NCBI GenBank assembly: GCA_022511445.1
Contig: JAFLVE010000010.1
Span: 201,387 to 265,386, forward strand
DNA from: Clostridiales bacterium
Lineage (GTDB): Bacteria; Bacillota; Clostridia; Christensenellales; Pumilibacteraceae
Reading direction: 5' to 3'
Length of the DNA: 64,000 bases
A program made the position numbers and the translations under genes. How positions within the stretch are numbered: the stretch's first letter is position 1; the number at the start of each line of letters is the position of its first letter. A model generated the notes under the pieces. It made no database searches. It was not told the DNA's origin and was given only the letters and a program-made list of their open reading frames with translations. Of the stretch, positions 33,844-42,746 are shown one piece after another.

Positions 33844-36609
33844 CTAATATTCTATCCGACTTCCCGTCGTGTCGGTTGCGGCGATAACCTCCACGCGCGA
33901 CGGCATTCTGTCAATTAGCGCTTCGGCGTGCGTAATCACGCCTACAAGACAATCGCGGGAGAGCGATTCGAGCGCGCCGTACACCGTATCGATAAGCTCG
34001 TCGTCGAGAGTTCCGAAACCCTCGTCGAGGAAAAAGAACGCGTTGTTTCCCCTGCCCACCGCGCGCGCAATCGCTATTGCGACGCACAGCGAAGTTAAAA
34101 ACAGCTCGCCGCCCGACAGAGTGTCCGTCTTGCGCGGCTTGCCGTCGTTAAGAAAATCGGAAATCGTAAAGCCGCTTTCCGCGTCGTAGTACATAGTGTA
34201 CTTGCCGTGCGAAAGCTCGCCGAGGATATCGCTCGCTATCGCGGTAAACTGCTCGATATACTCGGTGGCTACGTAATTGAGCATCGATTTGCCCTTTGTC
34301 ATCTCCGCTATCGTGGCGTAGCGGTCGGCGCGCTTATTGTACTCCGCCTTAACCGTCTCGTACTCTTTTAGCTTTTCGGCAATATCGGACAAAGCTCCGA
34401 GCTTAACCTCCAGCGCGGCGATATTCGATTTTTGCTCGGACTGTTTTTCTATAAGCGCTTTCCACCTGTCGGTTTGCGCGTTGTAATATTCCTCGTCGAA
34501 TTCGGGCATATCCACGGGGCAAGCCTTTTGCGCCTCTTCGAGTCCTTTTTTGAGCGTTTCCACCGACGAGAGCGCCGCGTTTTGCGATTTGGTAAGCTCG
34601 CCGTGTTTCTTTTCCTCGTCCGCAGTCTTTTTCTCGAGCGCGTCGCACTCCTCGCGAACGTCCTTTATTATCCCCTCGGTTTTGCCGAGGCTGTCGCCCA
34701 ATTTGGCTTTAAGCGCCTCTATCCTTTTGTTTATCTCGTCGAGCGTGTTTTGCGCCGCTTCGCACTCCGCGCTTACCGCGGCAAAGTTCGGCTCCGCCGC
34801 AGTCAGCTTCTCGTCGAGCGCTTTGTATTTATCGGCGGCGGATTTGGCTTTTCCCATAGCCGCTGACATTTCCGCATACACTTCCGGCTCGACGTCCGTT
34901 TTCTCCGCTTTTTCGGATAATTCCTTTATTTTTTCCTCGACCGCGTTTTTATCCTTGTCCGCACGGTCGTAATCGCCCTTTACGCCGTCGAGAATTTTCG
35001 CCGTGTCGTTAAGCTCTGCGGTCAGCCTTTTCACCTTTTCGACCGCCGCCGCGTGAACAAGCTTGCACGCTTCCACGTCGCCCGCATTCTCGCCGCCGTG
35101 ACCCTCGTAAACGCCGCCGCACACGGGGCACTTGTCGCCCGAGTGAAGCTCGGCACGGACCGCCGCCGCGTGGGAATGAAGGGTCGCCTCGTCGAGCGCC
35201 TTTTTTGCGGCGGACTCTTCCTTTTCCGCGCTATCTTTTTTAGATTCGAGCTCGGTAACTTCGGAAGCGAATTTTTCTATTTTTTTGAGTGAAATCTCGC
35301 GCTCGCGGTTTAGCTCCGCGGCTTTGTTTTCTGCTTCCTTAACTTCGCCGATTATCCCGTCAAATGCCGTTTTTTCGTCTTTTAAAGCGTGAATTATCTC
35401 AAAAACGGCATTTATTCGCATTTTTTCGTTTTCGACGCCCAGCTCGGCGACTGCATTTTTCGCCGCCGCGGACGGATTTTTAAGCGTGCCCACCGCCGCG
35501 ATAAATTGTTTTGCCGCGCCGTCGAATTCGTTATAACATTCTTTTATACTTTGTTTTATTTGTTCGATTTTCTCCGCCGCGGTTTCCTTTGCATTAAGCT
35601 TATCGGAAAGCGCCGCGCTCTTTTGCCCGCGCTCCTTTTCCGCCGCGGCGTGCTCCTTGTCGATTGCGTTAAGCTCGGACAGCGCAATAAGCTTTTCCCT
35701 TAGCGCCTTTAGCTTGTCCGCGGCCTCCCTGTCTCGTTTTTCCTCGAAGTCGTTTAGCGCACTCGTCGCGCCATCGAGTAACAGCTTTGCTTCCTCGAGC
35801 CGCTCCGCCTGCTGTTTTACCGCCTTGGACTTTTCGATTGCGGAGATATATATATCGCGCGCCTTGCTCAGTCCGTCGAGCTCTGCGCGAACGCCGTCTA
35901 TTTCCTTTGTCGTATTGGTAAGCGCAGTGCGCTCAGCGGCGAGATCGCTTTTTACCTTTTTTATATCGCCGTCCGCGCTGTCCTTGTATGCGCCCATTGC
36001 CGCTTCCGCCTTTTCCGCTTCCGCTCTTGCTTCCTTTTCCTTTTCTTTCGCGCGCTTATACACCTCCCCGAAGCGCATAAGCGAAAATATCTTTCCCACC
36101 GTCTCCGATTGTTTTGCGGGCGACTTTTTAAGAAATTCGGCGTACTCGCCCTGTTCGAGCAGGTACACGTTTTTAAATTCGCCCATGTCGATACCTATTA
36201 CCGAATCGACAAGCGCGGCGACCTCGTCGCCCGTTGTGGCTACGGGGGTGCCGTCCTTGTACAAAACGACTTCAGTGCCGCTGTACAGGCGCTTGTCCGT
36301 TTTTTTGCCGTAGCTGTCCTTTTCGAACTTGCATTTTATGGTGCGGTCTATCCTGTAAACCACTCCGCGCTCCTCGAATTCGAAGGACACGGAGGCGGTC
36401 ATTCTCGAAAGATTGACTATGTCCGCAATATTGCCGCGACCGCTTTTTCCGTACAACGCAAAGAGTATCGAATCGAATATAGTCGTTTTCCCCGCGCCGG
36501 TTTTACCGCAGATGCAGAACAGATTGGTGCGCCCCACCGCCTCGAAGTCGAGCGTTTGCGGCGAGTCGAACGAGTTTATTCCTTCTATAACAAGTTTAAT
36601 CGGCCTCAC
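33844..36609 (-). CDS. sbcC: Exonuclease SbcC, SMC-like ATPase subunit
   Basis: With SbcD it forms the bacterial Mre11-Rad50 complex that cleaves DNA hairpins and blocked ends. The 921 residues show an N-terminal ATPase half (CGKTGAGKTTIFDSI, Walker A near 36), YLLEQGEYAEFLKKSP (Q-loop area), two long Ala/Glu/Lys coiled coils, a zinc hook CPVC near residue 500, and the C-terminal half with DTLSGGELFLTSL (signature) and FFFLDEGFGTLD (Walker B). Its ATG lies 14 bases inside the end of sbcD, so the two are co-translated. Confidence 0.97.
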   Translation of the reverse strand: MRPIKLVIEGINSFDSPQTLDFEAVGRTNLFCICGKTGAGKTTIFDSILFALYGKSGRGNIADIVNLSRMTASVSFEFEERGVVYRIDRTIKCKFEKDSYGKKTDKRLYSGTEVVLYKDGTPVATTGDEVAALVDSVIGIDMGEFKNVYLLEQGEYAEFLKKSPAKQSETVGKIFSLMRFGEVYKRAKEKEKEARAEAEKAEAAMGAYKDSADGDIKKVKSDLAAERTALTNTTKEIDGVRAELDGLSKARDIYISAIEKSKAVKQQAERLEEAKLLLDGATSALNDFEEKRDREAADKLKALREKLIALSELNAIDKEHAAAEKERGQKSAALSDKLNAKETAAEKIEQIKQSIKECYNEFDGAAKQFIAAVGTLKNPSAAAKNAVAELGVENEKMRINAVFEIIHALKDEKTAFDGIIGEVKEAENKAAELNREREISLKKIEKFASEVTELESKKDSAEKEESAAKKALDEATLHSHAAAVRAELHSGDKCPVCGGVYEGHGGENAGDVEACKLVHAAAVEKVKRLTAELNDTAKILDGVKGDYDRADKDKNAVEEKIKELSEKAEKTDVEPEVYAEMSAAMGKAKSAADKYKALDEKLTAAEPNFAAVSAECEAAQNTLDEINKRIEALKAKLGDSLGKTEGIIKDVREECDALEKKTADEEKKHGELTKSQNAALSSVETLKKGLEEAQKACPVDMPEFDEEYYNAQTDRWKALIEKQSEQKSNIAALEVKLGALSDIAEKLKEYETVKAEYNKRADRYATIAEMTKGKSMLNYVATEYIEQFTAIASDILGELSHGKYTMYYDAESGFTISDFLNDGKPRKTDTLSGGELFLTSLCVAIAIARAVGRGNNAFFFLDEGFGTLDDELIDTVYGALESLSRDCLVGVITHAEALIDRMPSRVEVIAATDTTGSRIEY

Positions 36610-37804
36610 TTTTCAGCTCCTCCATCAGTTCGACAAACGCCGCCTTAAGCTCCGCGGTCGGGTCGGCGCCGTACCGCGCCTTGTAGTACATATCGAAAAT
36701 CTCGCCGTCGGATAGGTGCGCGCGGTTTTCCTTTTTAAGCTTTTCGTGCGACGAAGCTTTGATTACAAGGTCGTTAAACGCGGGGTGATCCTTTATTTCG
36801 AGAGTCTGTTCCTTGCCGAGCGGCTCGCCGCCGTAGCGGATTCTGACGTAATCCTTTTTGTAGAAGTCCAGCTTTTGCATGCACTCGTCGAAGTTGTCCG
36901 CGTCCGTTTCGGTAAGCTTTCTGCCGCAGGAAAGCGGGACGGGCGATACTTGACCCGTCTTTGTGTCTATGAGCGTTACCGACTTATCGCGCGTTTCGTC
37001 GTACGCATACTGAAGGGGCGCGCCCGGATACACGGCAAGCGGCTTTTTTGTTACGGTATAGCGCTTATGCACATGCCCGAGCGCCACATAATCGGCTTTT
37101 TCGGGCAGAACGGAAAAAGGCAGTGCGAGAAGTCCGCCCAGCGTTTCCCCCTCCGATTTAGTCAAAAACAGGTGCGTGCATAAAATATTGTAGTTATCGT
37201 CGAAAAACGCGCACGCTTTATTTATAGTGTCCTTTACCCGTTCGGGGTACAGAACGTTGTAGTCTATTTCCTCAAACCACCGCGACAGCCGCGCTTCCGA
37301 CGGATACGGTACGAGCGCGATATTAACCCTTTCGCCCTCTTTTTCCACCGTTATCCCGCCGAATCTGCCGTAAACCTTGCACCGCTGTTTTTGCAGATAG
37401 TCCGCAGCGGAAGCGACGTCGAGAAGAGAAGCGGGCGGAACGGGCTCGGAATACGTTTTTTCGCCCAGCTCGCTGTAATCGATTTCTCCTGCGAGCACTA
37501 TGCCCTGGAGCATTGCAAGAGGCTTGGCGGCGCACAAACGTTTTTCGTCGTCGTGGTTTCCCGCAAGAGCTACGACCGCTCTGCCGCGCTCGGAAAAGGT
37601 GTTAAGCGCACAGTAAAAGACGCGCTCCGCCTCGGCTGCGGGGACAGACGCGTCAAAAATATCGCCGGCGATAAGTATTACGTCCACTTCGCGCTCGTCG
37701 GCTATTTTCGCTATTTCCCTAATCGCCTGTTCCTGCTCCTCCAGTCTCGACACCCTGCCGAGCTTTTTGCCGAGATGCAGATCTGCGGTATGTAGAATTA
37801 TCAT
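36596..37804 (-). CDS. sbcD: Exonuclease SbcD, metallophosphoesterase nuclease subunit
   Basis: The nuclease partner of SbcC. The track begins 38 residues too early; the ATG at 37802-37804 after GAGGGGAG gives 402 residues. All Mre11-type metal motifs are present: LHTADLHLGK, LIAGDIFD, LAGNHDD, TLFCTH-like CTHLFLTKSEG, and VALGHVHKR. The C-terminal capping domain is less conserved and ends in Glu/Leu-rich sequence. It is divergent from the dnaD-like gene, with both promoters in the 130-base gap. Confidence 0.96.
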   Translation of the reverse strand: MIILHTADLHLGKKLGRVSRLEEQEQAIREIAKIADEREVDVILIAGDIFDASVPAAEAERVFYCALNTFSERGRAVVALAGNHDDEKRLCAAKPLAMLQGIVLAGEIDYSELGEKTYSEPVPPASLLDVASAADYLQKQRCKVYGRFGGITVEKEGERVNIALVPYPSEARLSRWFEEIDYNVLYPERVKDTINKACAFFDDNYNILCTHLFLTKSEGETLGGLLALPFSVLPEKADYVALGHVHKRYTVTKKPLAVYPGAPLQYAYDETRDKSVTLIDTKTGQVSPVPLSCGRKLTETDADNFDECMQKLDFYKKDYVRIRYGGEPLGKEQTLEIKDHPAFNDLVIKASSHEKLKKENRAHLSDGEIFDMYYKARYGADPTAELKAAFVELMEELKSEAD

Positions 37805-37865
37805 GCGGCTTCGCTCCCCTCGAAAAACTTGTTCCTTTTTTCTTTCGCTATGTCCGATTAAACTA

Positions 37866-37894
37866 TTGATTATTTCTTTCTTTTTTGCTATTAT
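37866..37894 (+). promoter_or_regulatory. Promoter of the dnaD-dnaC-like genes
   Basis: TTGATT, 17 bases, TATTAT, 41 bases before the dnaD-like ATG. The longer ORF-track start at 37885 lies inside this promoter. Confidence 0.8.
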
Positions 37895-37935
37895 ATTACA
37901 ACCTGCTTCGATTTTCAAGCAAAAAGGGGTATATA

Positions 37936-39348
37936 ATGTTTAAACTCTCGTCGGAAGCGAGTTTAGACGGATCTATCACCGTCGAAAACAAATTTATTGT
38001 CGAATACCTGCCGTATGCGGACGGCGATTACGTAAAGGTCTATCTTTACGGGCTTTCGCTTGCCGGCAGAAAAAGCGATTCCGACGACACTGTCGATAGG
38101 CTTTGCCGCAGACTCGACCTCGACCGCGCGACCGTCGACGCCGCTATAGATTATTGGTGCGAGGCGGGGCTTATGTCGAGACTGGGCGACGATATTACAT
38201 ATCTCTCCCTACGTACCGCTCGCGCAAAAATCAAAAAATACGACGTCGACCTTTACCGCGAGTTTAACAGACAGGCGCAGCTCTACATCTCGGCACGGCA
38301 GATTGCTCCTAACGAGTTTAACGAATATTACGCGTTAATGGAAAAGCTTAAAATCGAATGGCAGGCAATGACCCTCGTCGTCAAATACTGCGTCGACCTT
38401 AAGGGTGACAATGTTTCGTCGAGCTATATTCTCGCCGTGGCGCGAGGTCTTGCCCAGGACGGTTACCGCACCTACGACGAGGTGGAATCCCGTCTCGAGG
38501 AGTACGGCGTTTATTATAACGAGCTTAAACAGCTTCTTTCTGTTTTGGGCGGAAAAAAACCCGACCACGAAGCGTTCGAGCTTTATAAAAAATGGCTGAA
38601 AACGTATAAATTCAGTCGTGACACTATTCTCCATGCCGCTTCTTACGTAAAAAAGGGCGGGATTGCCGTTCTCGACGCAAAGCTGACTTCTTACACGGAG
38701 CTTGGGCTCACTACGCCTACCGCAATCGATTCCTACGAAGCCGACCGCGCCGAAATGTACAAGTTTGCCCGCGCGGTAAATAAAGAGCTCGGCGTTTACT
38801 ACGAAAACAGCGATCCCGAGATTAACAGCTTTTTGCGGCCGTGGCTCGACCTCGGCTTTGAAAAAAAGGCGATTATCGCGCTTGCAAAGCATTGCTTTAT
38901 GCTCGGGCTTAAAACCCTGCCCGACCTCGACGCCGTCGTAAGGACTTACCTTGCCGAAAACATTCTCACCGCAAAGGGCGTTGAAGAAAAGCTCAATAAA
39001 GAAAAACGCCACGATTCCGCGATAGAGGATATTATGAAAACGATCGGACTTAGCGGCGCAGTAAAGGCGGCGTACCGCGCGTTCTATCAAAACTGGTCGG
39101 GCGTTTGGGGTTTTTCGGACGAGGTTATTTCGTATGCGGCGACGCTTTCGGTCGGCAAAACCTTTGCGTATATAAACGGCGTACTTGCCGCCTGGAAAAA
39201 CTGCGGTGTAAAATCCGTCGACGAGGCAAAGGCGGCGGGAGCAAAAACCGAAGCTAACAATTCCGACGGCGGCAACGTTACCGAACGCATTTCCGCCGAT
39301 ACTCTCAATTCTCTGTTTACGCAAATTTCTGGAGACGATAATGAATAG
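37936..39348 (+). CDS. DnaD-domain replication protein
   Basis: DnaD/DnaB-type proteins of low-GC Gram-positives load the replicative helicase at origins and restart sites. Start at the ATG after AAGGGGTATATA gives 470 residues. The N-terminal 100 residues look like a winged helix (EYLPYADGDYVKVYLYGLSL, DRATVDAAIDYWCEAGL). Two helical repeats follow (ILAVARGLAQDGYRTYDEVE and later IIALAKHCFMLGLKTL). The final DnaB_2-type domain has WGFSDEVISYAATLSV and YINGVLAAWKNCGVKSVDEA, the characteristic motif. It overlaps the dnaC-like gene by eight bases. Confidence 0.88.
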   Translation: MFKLSSEASLDGSITVENKFIVEYLPYADGDYVKVYLYGLSLAGRKSDSDDTVDRLCRRLDLDRATVDAAIDYWCEAGLMSRLGDDITYLSLRTARAKIKKYDVDLYREFNRQAQLYISARQIAPNEFNEYYALMEKLKIEWQAMTLVVKYCVDLKGDNVSSSYILAVARGLAQDGYRTYDEVESRLEEYGVYYNELKQLLSVLGGKKPDHEAFELYKKWLKTYKFSRDTILHAASYVKKGGIAVLDAKLTSYTELGLTTPTAIDSYEADRAEMYKFARAVNKELGVYYENSDPEINSFLRPWLDLGFEKKAIIALAKHCFMLGLKTLPDLDAVVRTYLAENILTAKGVEEKLNKEKRHDSAIEDIMKTIGLSGAVKAAYRAFYQNWSGVWGFSDEVISYAATLSVGKTFAYINGVLAAWKNCGVKSVDEAKAAGAKTEANNSDGGNVTERISADTLNSLFTQISGDDNE

Positions 39349-40225
39349 TTACGACAAAGCAGTTCGCGAGATTGTAAATCGCAGAAGAGAAGATCTCGAC
39401 GCGGCGACTATTTTGTGGAACGACGCGCTCCGCGCCGACGAACGCTTACGCGCCGCGTTTTCCGATTATCAGGCGGAAATGATAAAAAACGCTATGGGCG
39501 AGCCCGATACTCTAAAAAAATCGCAGGAAAAGCTCGTTTCGGAAATTGCTCGACTCGGTATAGATAAATCCGTTTTCAGCCCTCCGCCCCATTGCAAGGC
39601 TTGTAACGACACAGGCTACGTTAAAGGTAAATATTGTAAGTGCGTTATCCGCGAAGCAATAAAAAAAGATAAAAATAATCTCACTTTACCTATTATCGAC
39701 TTCGCTAAATATTCAAAAACCGCCCCGTCCGCCATAAAAAAACTTTACGCCGAAGCGAAGAAGTTTATCGATTCTTACCCGAACGGGGAAAAGGTTTTCT
39801 TTAATATTATCGGCAATCCGGGTACGGGAAAATCTATTCTCGCCGCGGCGATTGCCTCGTCCTTTATCTCCAAAGGCGCTTCCGCCGTTACAGTCACCGC
39901 CTTCGATTTTGTAAGGCGCGCACTCGACTACCACACTCAATTTAAGATTGACGATTATATCGACAGGTTTACTCCCATGCTCGACTGCGAGCTTCTCGTT
40001 ATCGACGATCTTGGAAAAGAGAGCATGTTTAAAAACGTTACTCTCGAATATCTGTATGCCGTTATCGACGCCAGATGGCGCGCAAAAAAATACACGGTTA
40101 TTACTTCAAATCTTACGCCCGACGGTATTATTTCCCGCTACGGCGAGGCAATCACCTCTCGACTCTTAGACAAGAGCGTCGCGCTCAACTTTACAGTTTT
40201 CGCCAAAAACAGCCGAATTTCTTGA
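39341..40225 (+). CDS. DnaC/DnaI-like helicase-loading AAA+ ATPase
   Basis: Helicase loaders place the DnaB-family hexamer on DNA. The 294 residues have an N-terminal helical region (about 1-75), a zinc-ribbon-like CKACNDTGYVKGKYCKC, then the AAA+ domain: Walker A IGNPGTGKS near 165, a Walker B LLVIDDLGKES near 230, sensor I VITSNL, and the arginine-finger region SRYGEAITSRLLD. The ATG sits eight bases inside the dnaD-like gene with GGAG before it, so expression is coupled. The replicative helicase dnaB is 19 kb to the right. Confidence 0.92.
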   Translation: MNSYDKAVREIVNRRREDLDAATILWNDALRADERLRAAFSDYQAEMIKNAMGEPDTLKKSQEKLVSEIARLGIDKSVFSPPPHCKACNDTGYVKGKYCKCVIREAIKKDKNNLTLPIIDFAKYSKTAPSAIKKLYAEAKKFIDSYPNGEKVFFNIIGNPGTGKSILAAAIASSFISKGASAVTVTAFDFVRRALDYHTQFKIDDYIDRFTPMLDCELLVIDDLGKESMFKNVTLEYLYAVIDARWRAKKYTVITSNLTPDGIISRYGEAITSRLLDKSVALNFTVFAKNSRIS

Positions 40226-40271
40226 TTTTTGTTTTCTATAATCAAAAAAACCGCTAATTTTCGAGATTTTT

Positions 40272-40832
40272 ATGATTGATAATCTTCAGGTAGAAGATAT
40301 AGATGCGCTAATAAAACACGGTCAGGTTTGCACAGGTAAATTTTGGCGAAACGTTTTTATCGGATTTTATATTGCGGCAAGTTTGTTTTTTGTCGTTGTT
40401 ATCGGGTTTTTAATCGGCGTCCCTTTAACCCTTGGCGAGTTTACTTCCGACCTCATAATCACGATTATATGTTTAAGCGGCGGCGGGCTTTTTGTTTTCT
40501 TAGTTACTACCCTTGTTCTCTTACATTGCCGATCGATTGTGAAAAAAGCGGAACTCTTTCTTAAGGATGCCGTTCTGCTCGAGGCCGATACAAAATCCTT
40601 GAAAAACTATTTTAATCGCCGCAACGTTCTCCATAATAATTCGGCAATAGAAGTGTCCTTTATTTATAACGACGTCAAGCTGTGTCGTCGTAGCGAATAC
40701 AAGGGCGCAACAATCTACCTATCCGTTTTTAATAAATACGTTGACAAGTCAATTCATATTGCTTATTCTCCCGCTTACGATGAAGTAATGTTTATAAAGC
40801 CCGAAAGCATAAAAAAGCTTAAAATCGAATAA
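40272..40832 (+). CDS. Hypothetical membrane protein downstream of dnaC-like gene
   Basis: Not recognised. The 186 residues contain two transmembrane segments (VFIGFYIAASLFFVVVIGFLIG near 28-50 and LIITIICLSGGGLFVFLVTTLV near 60-82, shown in part) and a soluble C-terminal half with mixed charge. The ribosome binding site is poor. It is 46 bases after the dnaC-like gene and before a terminator, so probably in the same operon, but no role in replication is implied. Confidence 0.7.
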   Translation: MIDNLQVEDIDALIKHGQVCTGKFWRNVFIGFYIAASLFFVVVIGFLIGVPLTLGEFTSDLIITIICLSGGGLFVFLVTTLVLLHCRSIVKKAELFLKDAVLLEADTKSLKNYFNRRNVLHNNSAIEVSFIYNDVKLCRRSEYKGATIYLSVFNKYVDKSIHIAYSPAYDEVMFIKPESIKKLKIE

Positions 40833-40865
40833 GCGTTTTTATCATTTTTGGATTTTGCTGTTTTT

Positions 40866-40888
40866 CCCCGCTACTGCGGGGTTTTTTG
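40866..40888 (+). terminator. Terminator of the dnaD-dnaC-like operon
   Basis: CCCCGC, loop TACT, GCGGGG, then TTTTTTG on the plus strand, 34 bases past the last stop. Confidence 0.93.
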
Positions 40889-41030
40889 TTCTTTACCGAT
40901 ATTGTAGTTGTTACTTTATCTTAACTGCAATTTAACTAATTCTTGTCAAAGATTATTCTATGTTTTATACGCAAACACAACCCGCCGCATGGTGGTAACT
41001 GTTAGTCAATTAATCAATTGTGCGGCTTTG

Positions 41031-41365
41031 TCTTAGGCTCCCCTGTGTAAGGGCAGCTCCGCCGTTAAGCGATGGGAGGTTGTACGCTCCGTCCGCAACC
41101 TTCTTCGGTCGAAGTGATGTGCGTCGCGTAAAAAGCCTCCCCTGTGCAAGGGGCGCGACAGAGCTCAAGAAAACAGTCCGGTGGACTGGTTTTAGCCAAA
41201 GCGAGGCGCAATTTGTAATTGCGTCCGGGGTCTGTCACGAGGCACGAGTGACTGAGGGGTTATACACACCGCTCCGCAAATTTTTCGATCGAAATGGTCG
41301 TCGCGAAAACGGCTCCCCTGTGTAAGGGGGCTCCGCCGTTAGGCGGTGAGGGGATGTAGGCTTCG
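41031..41365 (+). repeat. Three tandem copies of the CCCCTGTG structured repeat
   Basis: Copies at about 41034-41120, 41134-41300 and 41311-41365. Each starts CTCCCCTGTGTAAGGG or the GCAAGGGG variant and ends with a GGGG-containing arm. The middle copy has a variable hairpin (AACAGTCCGGTGGACTG), GCGCAATTTGTAATTGCG and GTCACGAGGCACGAGTGAC. Related copies occur at 7.2, 23.8, 52.1, 53.4 and 55.7 kb. Confidence 0.8.
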
Positions 41366-41633
41366 GACGAAATGATGAGTTGGGAGGAAGTATTTTCGGT
41401 AATTCTTAATTCAAGCGCTATTACGTTTTCGCGCCGCTCATCACCCCGAGCTTGTCGGGGAATCTAGGCGCCCCCTACATAGTCGCAAAGCTAATAATTT
41501 TTTTCGTCGGCTATCTCGTTCTTCCCATTTTCTTTGCACTCCCCTTTTCGTCAGGCTTGTAATCACTTCTGTACAATTTAACATTAAATTCCTGTCCGCT
41601 GCGCGTACCGCCGATTTTTTATTTTTTATCGCA

Positions 41634-42368
41634 CCTTAAAAATTCCTGATTTGCTAAACCGTCGGTTTGTTTATACGGTAGGGTATACGCAAAAACTTGT
41701 CCTTGTTGTTTTTTCTGTCTCACAGCGCGACTTTTTTTCGGCGCCTATACTTCATTTATTCGCCCCCCCCCCGATTATAATCCGCTTCTGCATATTCGAT
41801 ATTCTCTTGTCTATACTTTTTTTATCCGTAGTATTTTCATTGCGTTTTTCCTGTTGCTTTCCCTTTTCGATGTTTTCGTGCGAAACGACAGAAAATCGGT
41901 CGTTTTTTCTTGACTCGATTTTTCAGCGCCGCTGTGCTTATTTTAAAAAATCCGTATTTACTAAACCGACGGTTTAGTTACACGGTGGGGTATACGCTAT
42001 TATTCCTCTTGCATGTATTTTTCTGTCTCACGCCGCCCGTATTTTTGGGTAGTTTTTAGTTCCAATCTTATTATACCCTTTCCTCGATTCGTTTTTTGTT
42101 GCACTATAACTATCTCGGCTATTACTGCAAAGAAAATCGAGTTTATTTACTAAGCCCGCAATCTGTTTAACTTCGTTTTTCTCGATCCGATTTTTACCCG
42201 CAATTTCTCTCATAATACGCGCTCCTTTTACTTCGCTCAAATTTTACTCGCTCTGCGTAAATTTAAAAAATTCCTGATTTACTAAACCGTCAGTTTAGCT
42301 ATACGGTAGGGTATCCGGATATATTACTCCTACATGTATTTTTCTGTATCAGAACGCCGTTTTTTGGC
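41634..42368 (-). repeat. Three copies of the CTAAACCG-palindrome unit
   Basis: Palindromes at 41654-41670, 41961-41977 (perfect CTAAACCGACGGTTTAG) and 42282-42298. Each is preceded by TTAAAAAATTCCTGATTT-type sequence, followed by TACGGTAGGGTATACGC and, about 35 bases on, by TTTTTCTGTCTCAC. A fourth copy lies inverted near 50.7 kb and a lone TTTTTCTGCGTCAGACCG segment at 42715-42732. Confidence 0.8.
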
Positions 42369-42372
42369 AAGC

Positions 42373-42393
42373 AAAAACGCACCTTTCGGTGCG
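42373..42393 (-). terminator. Terminator of the mnmE-smpB operon
   Basis: CGCACC, loop GAAA, GGTGCG, then TTTTTGC on the minus strand, about 20 bases after the stop of the 86-residue membrane protein. Confidence 0.9.
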
Positions 42394-42412
42394 CCTGCCT
42401 ATTTGTTTAGTA

Positions 42413-42673
42413 TTATTCAAGTTTGTTATGTTCGCTGTCGGGATCGTCGTGCATAGCGTCGGTAACGTTCGAGCTCTCTTTTGTACTCTCGCTGTTTTCG
42501 CCGCTTTCGGTTAAACCGCCCTCATCCTTTTCCTTCTTTTTCTTTTCGAGGTGTTTGGATATAAGTAGGTATGCGGCGAGGAGTCCCACGATTAGCAACA
42601 GGAATAGCACTCCGACTATATAATACACCGGGCTGTCCGGATTATTGAACGCGTCAGACGAAATATATATCAT
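42413..42673 (-). CDS. Small single-pass membrane protein
   Basis: An 86-residue protein of unknown function. A hydrophobic helix (VYYIVGVLFLLLIVGLLAAYLLI, residues 16-38, shown for position) is followed by KHLEKKKKEKDEGG and an acidic/polar tail ending DSEHNKLE, so the tail is probably cytoplasmic. A good ribosome binding site (AAAAAAGGAGAACAA) supports it. It follows smpB by 73 bases and ends at a strong terminator. Confidence 0.75.
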   Translation of the reverse strand: MIYISSDAFNNPDSPVYYIVGVLFLLLIVGLLAAYLLISKHLEKKKKEKDEGGLTESGENSESTKESSNVTDAMHDDPDSEHNKLE

Positions 42674-42746
42674 TTGTTCTCCTTTTTTGCGGGGGATTTC
42701 TCCCGATTATTATTATTTTTCTGCGTCAGACCGTCAGGGCGGTCTT

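Larger units (their letters stand above)
40889..42372. other. 1.5 kb non-coding, repeat-rich region
   Basis: No convincing gene on either strand. From 41031 to 41365 it carries three copies of a structured dispersed repeat, then a CCCCGAGCTTGTCGGGG repeat (41439-41470). From 41634 to 42368 it holds three copies, spaced about 300-320 bases, of a unit with a CTAAACCG palindrome. The plus strand is strongly pyrimidine-rich. A C-run of about ten bases is present near 41763-41772. ORFs here have no ribosome binding site or family resemblance. Confidence 0.7.

Noticed and set aside
38335-39324. 329-residue minus-strand ORF
   Set aside because: Antisense to the dnaD-like gene, which has a promoter, ribosome binding site and recognisable domain.
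41020-41977. Plus-strand ORFs of 101 and 108 residues in the repeat region
   Set aside because: They run through the repeat units, lack ribosome binding sites, and the second includes a long C-run.
42028-42240. 70-residue minus-strand ORF between repeat units
   Set aside because: AT-rich sequence with no ribosome binding site and no recognisable domain; it includes the start of a repeat tail.
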